Positions 55,116 through 64,000 of a stretch of DNA of 64,000 nt are shown here, one piece after another. Position numbers and translations under genes: made by a program. This stretch comes from Doryteuthis pealeii. Lineage: Eukaryota; Mollusca; Cephalopoda; Myopsida; Loliginidae. The notes beneath the pieces are model-generated. The model did no database searches, was not told the DNA's origin, and saw only the letters and a list, made by a program, of their open reading frames with translations. Within the stretch, counting starts at the first letter, position 1. The number at the start of each line of letters is the position of its first letter. The stretch lies in assembly GCA_023376005.1 (NCBI GenBank), contig CM042138.1, positions 93,263,906 through 93,327,905 of the forward strand. Reading direction: 5' to 3'.

Positions 55116-55279
55116 TTGCTATAGATGAGTATTAAGGATTGTTGGCTACACGCTTTAATATTTTTTAAATCACTTGATGCATAATTTATTAGTAAAGTAC
55201 TGTATCTGATTTCGTAAAGAACCGATTGTGTGCTCGCGGGTGTTTCCAAGGAGGATATGTCAACATCGCGCTAAGTTTC
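55116..55279. other. Unassigned stretch
   Basis: No feature was recognised. Confidence 0.4.
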
Positions 55280-55535
55280 GCACAAAGCCAGAAATACTGG
55301 GGCACCCAGTGAGAATCGAATCAATACACGCAATGCCAAATTAACCATATACACTAACACAAGGTGCTATATAACCTTAGTATAATAATACATATAATGA
55401 TGAAGTTTATAAAATGCCCTGGGCATGACATTTACACGTATCTGGGGATAAGGTTTAGATAGGCACTTGTGTAGTGTAATGGTAATTTGGCATTGGTTTG
55501 ATTTCGATTCTCACATGGGTGCCCCATATTTTGGC
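55280..55535. repeat. Inverted pair of tRNA-like units
   Basis: A minus-strand unit (about 55295-55370: GGCACCCAGTGAGAATCGAA with AACCATATACACTAACACAA) faces a plus-strand unit (about 55460-55533: GTGTAGTGTAATGGTAATTT with TTTCGATTCTCAC). Each has a tRNA-Gln/Glu-like A-box region and a B-box-like sequence, as in the units at 57060-57830. Stems look too damaged for functional tRNAs. Confidence 0.5.
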
Positions 55536-55616
55536 CTTGTGCGAACTTAGCTGCGATGTATATAGCTTCTCCTTGAAACACCGAGCCAAAAACATCCGGT
55601 TCTTTTTTTTTACGGG

Positions 55617-55626
55617 NNNNNNNNNN
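55617..55626. other. Assembly gap, 10 N
   Basis: Ten ambiguous bases interrupt what would otherwise be Helitron family C interior (TTTTTTTTTACGGG before, AATGGTCCAT after). Confidence 0.99.
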
Positions 55627-55905
55627 AATAAAAAATAATGGTCCATATTTAGCTGCAGATGACGACATTCATAAGAAATAGAATTCAACGATTAAGTAAA
55701 ACACCAGCTAATCAGGATTATATTTTTGCATTTCATCGTGGACGATTTGGTTGGTATCATCTTTTGCAGATGAAAAAACCGGTCGTACAATTAAGGAACA
55801 CAGTATCAATATATAGATTCATCTTGCGTGTTCTCATTTTTTACCAGAGGGTGTTGCAGATGATAACCGTCGTAAATTAAAGAACACAAGTAGCAATATT
55901 AGATT
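55627..55905 (-). mobile_element. Helitron family C, 5' half with duplicated end
   Basis: TAATGGTCCATATTTAGCTG leads to two successive versions of the 5' end (GGTCGTACAATTAAGGAACA near 55780 and CGTCGTAAATTAAAGAACAC near 55868). Confidence 0.6.
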
Positions 55906-56239
55906 TCTTACGAACACGACCAAAACCTTTGAGTATATTTATTTGTTTCTCATTCTGCCAAATGCTTGTAGCCTTCATTGTTGAGCGAGGATTTATTCTG
56001 CGAGATGTGCAGAGTTATTTTGAATATTGTATGAGCAAAGCATAGCAATGAGAAAGAAAAGAAAAAAAAGAACGACACCAAAAGTTAGGGAACAACATGT
56101 CATGACTACTTTCGGGAGATTTACAGGCATCGCAAAAACTTCTTTTTATGTAACTATAGAATACACGTAGAGAAAATATAACAAAGCATCCAGTAAAGTT
56201 GTGTTTGTAAACGGAGAACTATACTCCAAATAATATTTA
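55906..56239. other. Unassigned stretch
   Basis: No feature was recognised. Confidence 0.4.
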
Positions 56240-56445
56240 CCAACCCCTCCGCACGGGCAGGATGTGACACAAGGTCAATTTCTTAATCGAAGTTAACAGG
56301 TTTTAATTCAGAGTTTCCTTCTCTAGACTGGTAACCTAGCCATGTACAGAGTCCAAATCCGGCCCACCTATTTGTCCATAGCTGGAGGACAGTATGCATT
56401 CATACCTTACCAAGGTATTAGCGCTATGTGAATGCAAACAGCTAT
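56240..56445 (-). mobile_element. SINE-2 copy lacking its tRNA head
   Basis: CTCCGCACGGGCAGGATGTG, CAGAGTTTCCTTCTCTAGAC, CATAGCTGGAGGAC and GTATTAGCGCTATGTGAATG match the SINE-2 body. The tRNA-related end present in 26515-26745 is missing. Confidence 0.7.
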
Positions 56446-56486
56446 ACTCCAAATATAAAGCATCACAACTACACGTCAATGTTTAT

Positions 56487-56940
56487 ACAAGGTTTTGTCA
56501 AAAAAGTGTCGATATTTTTTGTACATTTTGACACACCTTGTTATGCTGAAAAATAACGTTCCATTTATTATGTTTTTCAGAATACAAGGCTGTTCATTAA
56601 AAGTGCGAGTTGAATCTGTTTTTACAAAGATAGAATGAAGAATGGAATGACGGACCGGCTATATATATATATATATATATATAATATATTATATATATAG
56701 TATATATAAAGGTTGATTCATAAAAGTATCGAGATTTTTGTTACTTTTGGCCCACACCTTGTTCTGAAAAAAAAGTTCCTTCATTCTATCTTTTGGTATG
56801 AATACAGCTTCAAACTCAATACTTTATTTGGACACACCTTGTATTCTGAAAACATGAACGTTTCCATCATTGTTCATTCTTCTGGTAAATACAGCCTTAA
56901 TGCTCGGCACTTTAACACACTTGTATATTTAGACGGTGGT
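56487..56940. mobile_element. TACAAGGTGTGTC MITE cluster split by (TA)n
   Basis: There are several unit ends: ACAAGGTTTTGTCAAAAAAG / TTTTGACACACCTTGT at 56490-56542, CAGAATACAAGG at 56578, and after a TA-rich tract (56660-56708) further units to CACACTTGTATAT at 56930. Indels are frequent. Confidence 0.65.
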
Positions 56941-57059
56941 GAGCCCCACAGAAATTGTATTTCCCGTGACAGTACTTACATGTATAAATATTTCGACACT
57001 CTTGCGTTCGACTCTTGTGGAATATATGGGGGATAGTATTAAACTAAGCTTAGTTTAGA

Positions 57060-57830
<771 letters not shown>

Positions 57831-58534
57831 TAACTTTTGTATGGAATTCTTTCACTGAATCTCCAGGAAGTTATCAGAATTTAGAGACATAACTGCACTG
57901 GATGCTATCCCTCACTTGTTTTGCATAAATTGACTTTAACCTGATGATGCATTTTTTTCTCATCAGAGTGTGAACAGGTAATGTACTGTGTCCAGTCATG
58001 AATGCAATAGGATTTAACACCAAATAGAAAATTCACAGCTTTGGGTTCTTCTTTCTCTTTCTTTTTGCGTTAAGTAATTTTATTTCTGTCATATGAACGG
58101 ACGAGATATGTTCATTTATCGTCACGTATCAAAAAATATGAACGGAAGAAGATATTTCATTTTATCGTCAAACGCTATAAAAAATATGAATACCTACAGC
58201 ACATAAGTAGTCATATCTTTATACGTTGAAGCTAAAGAGAAATTAAAGAAAATAAAATAAATATAGATATGAATTACATTTGTGAGACTGTAAAATTAGT
58301 GTAAGTCAAGCAAATTATTTTCATGAGTATATTCTCAGGTTAAAAAAAAACAACAAAAAAACAAAGCATTTACGAACTCGATAAGTAGATAAATTAGTAC
58401 AGATTCTTACTGTAAATATTCTTGTGCAATATTCAATACTTTATATATTCTTACTGTTATAATTCATATCGTATTATATTCTTACTAAATATTCAATACT
58501 TCTAACGTCGGAATGAAATTTATTGTTACTGTTA
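57831..58534. other. Unassigned AT-rich stretch
   Basis: It contains short duplicated motifs (AAAAATATGAA near 58130 and 58190; ATTCTTAC/ATTCAATACTT near 58430-58500). No gene was seen. Confidence 0.4.
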
Positions 58535-59049
58535 CTAGCAACAATCGCGTCCTCTGGCCGTAAGTATTTGAGTTTCAATTTATGAGTTAAATATATAAAA
58601 TCAAAAAGACTAACAAAATTATATAGAACGATTATAAAAGAGTTAAACTTATTTTAATTAATTTTATTTGTTCTACCATAAAAATCATTCATAGGATTGA
58701 TTTTAATACGCTTGGAGCAATAGAGCAATAATATTTTAGATCAATAACACAAAGTAAGTATTTTAAAAAACCCGGTTTGTTAAACACCAGTATGAAAATT
58801 AACCACACCATTATATATGTAATCTTTATTTCTTATGATATATAAGACACATTGTGGCGCATTTTAACACACTATTAACATGGGTAGTTGAGTATACATT
58901 TTATACGACCCGTGTTATTTTATGTATTAATTTTGACTACAAATAAATACTTATGCATACACTTACGCAATTCCTGAGGGGTATGATGACGTAAGCAGTG
59001 ACGTGATTTCGATTACGGACAACAGACGTCAGATCTCCCTTATAATAGA
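58535..59049 (-). mobile_element. Non-autonomous Helitron, family A
   Basis: CTAG at 58535-58538 follows A. The 5' end (ATTATAAGGGAGATC) has TC just inside 59049 and host T after. It shares AAGACTAACAAAATTATAT, AATTAACCACACCAT and ACGTAAGCAGTGACGTGATT with 24151-24647. Confidence 0.7.
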
Positions 59050-59159
59050 TTTCCAGTTATGTCCTGTTTTTTTTTGTGGGAGAGGAGAGGCGTTGACCTT
59101 GAAGAAGTGTCTTCTCTAGCATTTTAAATTTTAATTTTATTTTGTATTGATTACTCATA

Positions 59160-59206
59160 TATATATTATTATTTACTCCTTTTGAGTTTTCACATCAGTG
59201 TTAGCT
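59160..59206 (-). mobile_element. R4/Dong-like LINE, tail relic
   Basis: The reverse complement reads CATCAGCTAACACTGATGTG, then AAAACTCAAAAGGAGTAAAT, the exact 3' end of the large copy, followed by AATAAT. Confidence 0.7.
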
Positions 59207-59214
59207 GATGTGAA

Positions 59215-59620
59215 AGATGTGAAGGCCGCATCTCCAAAAAACCTTAGGGCATGGCGAATTAGTAAAAGCTTCGACCAGCAGGAACCATGCCTACGCTTCA
59301 AGACGTCTGCCAAGAATGACATGAAGACATGTTCACATCAACACAACAAATGAGATTGGTGCAGAAAACCGGGCGGCGACTGTCGCTTGGAAAACAAGGC
59401 ACGAAATGAAGTGAAAAGAGAGAAGAAGCCGCCACAGAAAAGAGAACCAGGAGGAAGGAGGACAAAACTCCAGCTGCATCACTTTTGTTTGCAGTCACTG
59501 CACGATAGATTGCCATCAAAAATAGTACTGTTCAACCACTCGCGCAGATGCAATTAACAAAAAAAATAATGAACAATTCGCCATCGTCTTTAGCAGACGA
59601 AAGGATGCTAACATTACAAT
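59215..59620 (+). pseudogene. LINE 3' end with zinc-finger-like C-terminus
   Basis: In shifting frames it encodes G-R-I-S-K-D-L and a C-L-R-F-K-T-S-A-K-N-D-M-K block. Downstream is a basic R-E-K-K-P-P-Q-K-R stretch and a C-terminus resembling H-D-R-L-P-S-K-I-V-L-F-N-H-S-R-R-C. This is typical of invertebrate LINE ORF2 proteins ending in a C2H2-like finger. The 3' untranslated motif CGCCATCGTCTTTAGCAGAC follows. No catalytic domain is present. The clade is not determined. Confidence 0.6.
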
Positions 59621-59888
59621 ATTGCATCTTCTTTGTCTCCACCAACTGTCCCCAGACGTCAGCAACACGACAAATGACAGATATTCACCGTAGAGTAATT
59701 GTTATGGTTTATAGTAGGATTGGGGAACATACTACTCATATAAAACCCTAAATAGCAGTAGCATACTTTGGGCGGCAATCCATTTAGACAGGAAAAGTCT
59801 GTAATAAACCTCCGCTGGTCTGTGCTAACCACATTCAAAGAAAGGCTAGGGGAGTAAATACCTTAATCAAATTCCTGAGCTGGAGTCT
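59621..59888. other. Unassigned stretch
   Basis: No feature was recognised. Confidence 0.4.
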
Positions 59889-60018
59889 CTAGGTGGTATG
59901 ATGCTAAACTTTCAGCGCTCTCAAGCAAACTCCTGCGACACTATCGTTGCCAAACTACTTTCTTTCTTTAGTTTGGAACACAACAAGCAGTGTGGAGAGG
60001 TGGACCTTGCCGCTTGGG
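59889..60018 (+). repeat. Dispersed repeat matching 10780-10908
   Basis: AGGTGG, TTTCAGC, CGTTGCCAAAC, AAGCAGTGTGGAG and CCGCTTGG line up in order and spacing with 10780-10908. Confidence 0.6.
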
Positions 60019-60221
60019 TGAAGCTCATCCTTCTCTATTACCCCCTTCCAGGTATCCAGTTGCATATTTTGGACACTACCACATCCCTTCTAGTAGATGT
60101 AAATGCAAAGAATGGTTTGCGGTCGCTTTGAAGTGGCCGATTTTCTAGTGCATTTCTACTTAAAATAAACAAAAACGAATTCTGAGGTTATACTTGTCAT
60201 TTCTTCATTTACCATTAAAGG
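60019..60221. other. Unassigned stretch
   Basis: No feature was recognised. Confidence 0.4.
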
Positions 60222-60432
60222 TTTGAATCAGAGTTTTCTTTTCCTGACAGATTGCCTAATCAAGTTAAAGAAGCCCAGTTTGCCTACTATTTGCCCATTA
60301 GCTGGAGGAGAGTAGGGTTCATACCTTTCCAAGGGTATTAGCACTAAGTGAAATGCAAATTACCACGTCCAGGAATTGAACTCGGATCGACGAGTCCATT
60401 TCCCATGACTTTAACAACACCACGCGCTTCCC
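60222..60432 (-). mobile_element. tRNA-related SINE (SINE-2)
   Basis: The body is as in 21393-21660. On the minus strand the tRNA-like head starts near 60432 (GCGTGGTGTTGTTAAAGTCA) with B-box-like CGAGTTCAATTCC. Confidence 0.7.
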
Positions 60433-60462
60433 TTTTTATATATAACATGTCAAGAGAATGGA

Positions 60463-60585
60463 CAAAGGCCGCATCTCCAAAGACCTGGGCAGGCGCAATT
60501 AGTAGAAGGCTTCCGACCAGCAGGAGACCATGCCTACGCTTCCAAGACTCTGCAAGAATGACATGAAGGACATGCCACTTCCATT
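60463..60585 (+). pseudogene. LINE fragment, paralogue of 59215-59330
   Basis: AAGGCCGCATCTCCAAAGAC, GACCAGCAGGAGACCATGCC and AAGAATGACATGAAGGACAT match 59215-59330. It encodes R-I-S-K-D-L, then the P-C-L-R-F block. Confidence 0.6.
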
Positions 60586-60859
60586 TAGCCCATTCGAGTA
60601 TATACTGGTGGGGGGGGGTGTCATACTTGCATAATCATAACTTGTGTGGTTCTATAAGAACGTGTTTCGATGCGGGCCACTTATAGGTTGTGAACCTGCT
60701 CGTTCGGACTTCCTGTACGACGTGCTAATGGCCTTGTGCAGTCAAGAAAGTAACTCTCTCTTTGTTAACCAATCTCGAAACAATTATGCATCAGTAAATA
60801 TTCTTAATATAGAAAAATTGACGCAGTTTATATGGTATCAAGCTTCCTATTTATACAAA
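60586..60859. other. Unassigned stretch
   Basis: A G run lies near 60611-60619. A 72-codon frame (60644-60862) is not recognised. Confidence 0.4.
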
Positions 60860-61020
60860 TAACATACCTCTACCCATAGATGGACGCCTACAAGCACTAT
60901 TACTCCGGACCAAAGTGAACCTGGCAATAAGTGGCAATGAAAAGGTCTTCACACTTCCAAGCATTCTAGAACTGGAGCCTAACAACAGGATGCAATTTAA
61001 TGGCATATCCAAGACATTCA
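60860..61020 (+). repeat. Dispersed repeat R, 3' part
   Basis: CATAGATGGACGCCTACAAG, CACTATTACTCCGGACCAAA and TCTAGAACTGGAGCC align with 25950-26070 of repeat R. Confidence 0.5.
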
Positions 61021-61094
61021 TTGGAGGTTCTGCAATACGTCTTGTTTGAAAAAATATATAAACATTATGGATAGTTGCATTTTTATTTTTGCAG

Positions 61095-61336
61095 CATGTA
61101 TCATTAGTCGCGCTGCATACGGATATTCCCATGACAATTTCTCAATTACCGTCCCTACATTTTATTGCCCTCTGTAGGTCCTTCTGTTACAGCATCCAGG
61201 TCCCGCAGCAGAGATGGTCAATGTAGGTCTTTTGTAGGACGAAACCACACTAGCGTGCATATGTGCTGATTTCCACAGAGAACGTCCGCTTATGAGTTCG
61301 TCTGATTCCAGAGCAGTCTAGCATGTTTGTTCGTCT
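61095..61336 (-). pseudogene. RTE LINE, 3' end fragment, indel-rich
   Basis: The reverse complement matches the RTE C-terminal coding and 3' end: GTCGCGCTGCATACGGATAT, CCATGACAATTTCTC, TTCCACAGAGAACGT read on the plus strand. It lacks the long (ATG)n tail. Confidence 0.7.
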
Positions 61337-62459
61337 AACACTAGGAATCGATTGAAACCTCATAGAGCTTACATATTCTGCTATAGCGTGTAAAGACTAC
61401 TTGGATTGCTCTACTAATCTAGATTACATTCTATAGACTATTTACAATCTGCTATAGGCGTTAAGGTAGTAATTAAGGTGCCATTTACTAGGTGAGCTTA
61501 GTTTATCATAAAATCAGAAGTGTGGGCACAAGTTGAAACGATCTTACTTGCATTGCTTACTACCTAGCTTGCAAGCCATTAAACTATTAGATGCTTCTCA
61601 AAGTTAGTAACTGAATTATTACAATCCTGTTGTTACGATGTAAATACAATATAGCATAAGTATATTACGTAAATATAATACATTTATATCATAGAGACTA
61701 ATTAGATTGTCTATAGAGAATTGATAACAGACTATGAGTGAACTTTACCCCCTGAGATAAATTTATCACGCTTTTTATATTTAAAGATCACGTTACCGTA
61801 GGAACACAAGATCTTTCTTAGAAATCACACAAACGAGACCTTTTAACTATTTAGTAATATACTAGCTTAAAATGGCAATATTCAATGATGAATTAACGCA
61901 ATTTGTCTCGCTATTTTCCTAAAAAGTGTGGGACTAAATGTGTCGTCAAGTAAACGTCGATCAAGTTTAAAATCAATTGTTCTATGAATCAATGTCTCTT
62001 CATTAAGAAGCGAATGCTGGGAAAAGTCGGTTATTAGAATTCTGTTTCAAAAAAAACGACTCTTCTTGGCGGCAAAATTCGAGAATTGTAAGCGGCTAAT
62101 TTATTTAATACTTGTGTGTTATTGAAAAAATCGTCTCGAAACTCTAATCAATGGCGAAAGAAGAAAGATAAATGTAAAAATAAATTCAAAATAAAGAAAA
62201 ATGGCAGAATAATTTATATAAATAAAACACACACGTGAGAATTAAAATCTCAGAAAAATTATAGCTCTTAGCCAATCAATAGATATAGAATTGAGACAGT
62301 GGTGTTAATCTACATTATTTGGCTGAACTGTTTCTTTATACACAGTATCTCTCATAAATAAGTACAACAGCGAACATTTTTTAAACAAAAAAAGTTATGT
62401 CTAGTAAGATAATAGAATTCTATAATATGATTACAATTTCTATTATTGATTAATCATAT
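61337..62459. other. Unassigned AT-rich stretch
   Basis: No gene, RNA or recognised repeat was seen in this 1.1 kb. Confidence 0.45.
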
Positions 62460-63037
62460 CAGTTAGGTTCGGGTTGCCAAATAATTTAAGTTTAATGTAA
62501 TAAAATATATTGAATTAGAAAAAGCTATGAAACTAAATAAGTATGCAGATAAAAAGATTTGAAACAGAGGGAGTGGTCTAGTCGATAAATAGGACAACTG
62601 AAACTTACTCTTCTATCACTTTCGTCTTTCATTGCTAAATTTCCTAATTAACTATCTAGTTGAAATAGGAAATAAGAAACATTACAGTTATTTCTTCTAT
62701 GTTTAAGGATTACTTTAAGATTATCCCCGTGACTTTTGCTCCTATTCATAAGATAAAGCAAAACAATATAGAAATCGATTATACGAAGCATCTATTTATT
62801 AAAATCAAAATTTTCCCGTTCACATGAAAACGATGTTTTTGATATATATAAATACAATGCATGTTTATTCGTATGTAGGTAAGGCCCAATAATGTACAAA
62901 AATTTTATAAATAATTGAGGTTTAAATTGAAAATAAATCATGATAAGTGACACAAATAACTAGGGAAATTTTAACTTTGAGTAGTGATATAGTTCGGTTA
63001 CAGACAGAAGAAAAACACAATCTCCATTATAATAAGA
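62460..63037 (-). mobile_element. Non-autonomous Helitron, family B
   Basis: The 5' end ATTATAATAAGA has host T after 63037. It shares AACTGAAACTTACTC, TCGTCTTTCATTG and ATATAAATACAATGCATG with family B. The CTAG terminus on the left is degraded, so that limit is approximate. Confidence 0.6.
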
Positions 63038-63267
63038 TATTTTCGCAAGGTCTTCAGCACTGAAACTCGAACGTGAAATATGTATATGTAGTAATCTAGG
63101 TATATAGCATGTTATTCTCTCGGGTGTTAATCCTTGTAAACCGTCATCAATTTCCTTCTTGGTCATTGAGTTCCTCCCTTGTCATTTAAGAATGTAGAAT
63201 ATTTTACAAAAGCGACAACCCATGAAATTAAAAAAAATTGATACCCATTTAAGAATGAATAAAACAA
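63038..63267. other. Unassigned stretch
   Basis: No feature was recognised. Confidence 0.4.
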
Positions 63268-63345
63268 AAACATCTTCGGCATAATGACTCGAGGGGTTGA
63301 GATGCCCGTAAAACCAAAACCAACCAACCAAACCGACCAACAACC
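63268..63345 (-). repeat. Dispersed repeat R, opening segment
   Basis: The reverse complement begins GTTGGTTGGTTTTGG and passes through a CTCAACCCCTCGAG stretch to TTATGCCGAAGATG, matching the opening of the copies at 25803 and 50808. Confidence 0.5.
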
Positions 63346-63749
63346 CCTTTTAGCACGAGCAAGCACACTTTCTCCTCCATAGAACAAAAAATAAAGAACA
63401 TTGAAAACTTCTTAGGCTAGAACGGGCGTCGGGAAAGCCCCCTCCGATCAATCTGCTTGTAATTCAAGCCCTAGCACCTCTATGAATTGCCCCAACCCTA
63501 TTACCCTTATGCCAAGCCCCAATCCTTTTTATCAATTAGGTGCTAGAATGGCCGTGGTCTGAGGGTATGCATGTTCTGGAAACAATTAAACGGTATCTGA
63601 TGGTGAGGTTCCAGTTCTAAGAGCGGTTGTGGAATGTGGGAGACGCCTTCATAACCATGCTCCCGCGATCCACTCTAACCTGGAGTGTAGTACCTGTTAG
63701 GGTATGGTTAAATGAAAAAACATTGAGGTTTATAAAAAATGAAGTTATT
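63346..63749. other. Unassigned, GC-elevated stretch
   Basis: CGGGCGTCGGGAAAGCCCCC and CTAACCTGGAGTGTAGTACC stand out from AT-rich surroundings. No gene was recognised. Confidence 0.35.
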
Positions 63750-63820
63750 TTAAAACTTTGTCGGCATTAAATGCACCCACTTGAGGTTGAATGCCGTAAA
63801 ATAAACCATATCAACCAAAC
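63750..63820 (-). repeat. Dispersed repeat R, second opening segment
   Basis: GTCGGCATTAAATGCACCCA, then TTGAGGTTGAATGCCGTAAA and ATATCAACC resemble the reversed opening of repeat R. Confidence 0.4.
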
Positions 63821-64000
63821 ATAAAAACGTACATGAACCAAACATTGTATGAAATATTCCCGCTCAATTATCTTGGCTTTTTCTTCTTCTTCTTCTCATC
63901 ATGATTCCTGTAGAATCTACGTCAGCTACTTTTAGCTTTCATTTTTCCAGCGCAAGAAATTAATCGGAAGAATTTCTTGCAGGAAAAGCAAATTTATGTT
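63821..64000. other. Window edge, nothing recognised
   Basis: A short CTT run lies near 63880-63895. No gene was seen. Confidence 0.4.

Overview
The window is AT-rich, repeat-saturated non-coding DNA from a large animal genome. I recognise no intact host protein-coding gene, no rRNA and no functional tRNA. The mix of tRNA-derived SINEs, RTE-type LINEs ending in (ATG)n, R4/Dong-type LINEs in (TAA)n, short non-autonomous Helitrons, Tc1/mariner elements, palindromic TA-flanked MITEs and long (TA)n tracts looks like a mollusc, most likely a cephalopod such as an octopus. That assignment rests on recognising repeat styles, not on a marker gene. The longest open frames are remnants of retrotransposon or transposase genes, or artefacts of simple repeats.

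Layout. 0-6 kb: RTE LINE tail, Helitrons, a tRNA-SINE, a mosaic of duplicated segments, a second RTE fragment and a sharp hairpin. 6.2-9.3 kb: compound microsatellite, then a 2.6 kb 5'-truncated R4/Dong-like LINE lying between (AAT)n tracts, with a second tail fragment behind it. 9.3-13.1 kb: a hairpin MITE, a SINE, a 0.9 kb RTE fragment with a YTDD reverse transcriptase motif, and a small GC-rich island. 13.6-20.6 kb: tandem and palindromic MITEs, a 194-bp solo LTR with a clean 5-bp target duplication, a complete but dead Tc1 transposon carrying a nested Helitron, and a 1 kb TIR element. 21-28.5 kb: SINE-2 copies, two long palindromes beside (TA)n and another Helitron. 28.9-34.3 kb: a head-to-tail run of Dong fragments separated by (AAT)n, Helitron ends, and an RTE insertion with a 9-bp target duplication. 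36.5-43.85 kb: about 60 copies of a 120-bp satellite that starts exactly at the stop-codon end of a mariner transposase remnant and finishes in what looks like that mariner's terminal repeat. 44-64 kb: more Helitrons, MITEs, SINE-2, RTE and other LINE fragments, tRNA-like units, a 10-base N gap and a nearly pure A/C block.

How the parts relate. The region is built by nesting. Elements insert into the target motif offered by earlier ones: TAA for Dong, TA for Tc1, MITEs and palindromes, and A^T for Helitrons. Nesting gives relative ages: the Helitron is younger than the Tc1 at 17.2-19.2 kb, and the RTE is younger than the Helitron remnant at 33.5-34.3 kb.

Quality warning. From about 40.0 kb onward repeat copies carry many scattered single-base indels, which looks like unpolished long-read gap filling. 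Frameshifts and exact boundaries right of 40 kb should not be over-interpreted. Strand, family and boundary calls throughout were made by eye from sequence alone.
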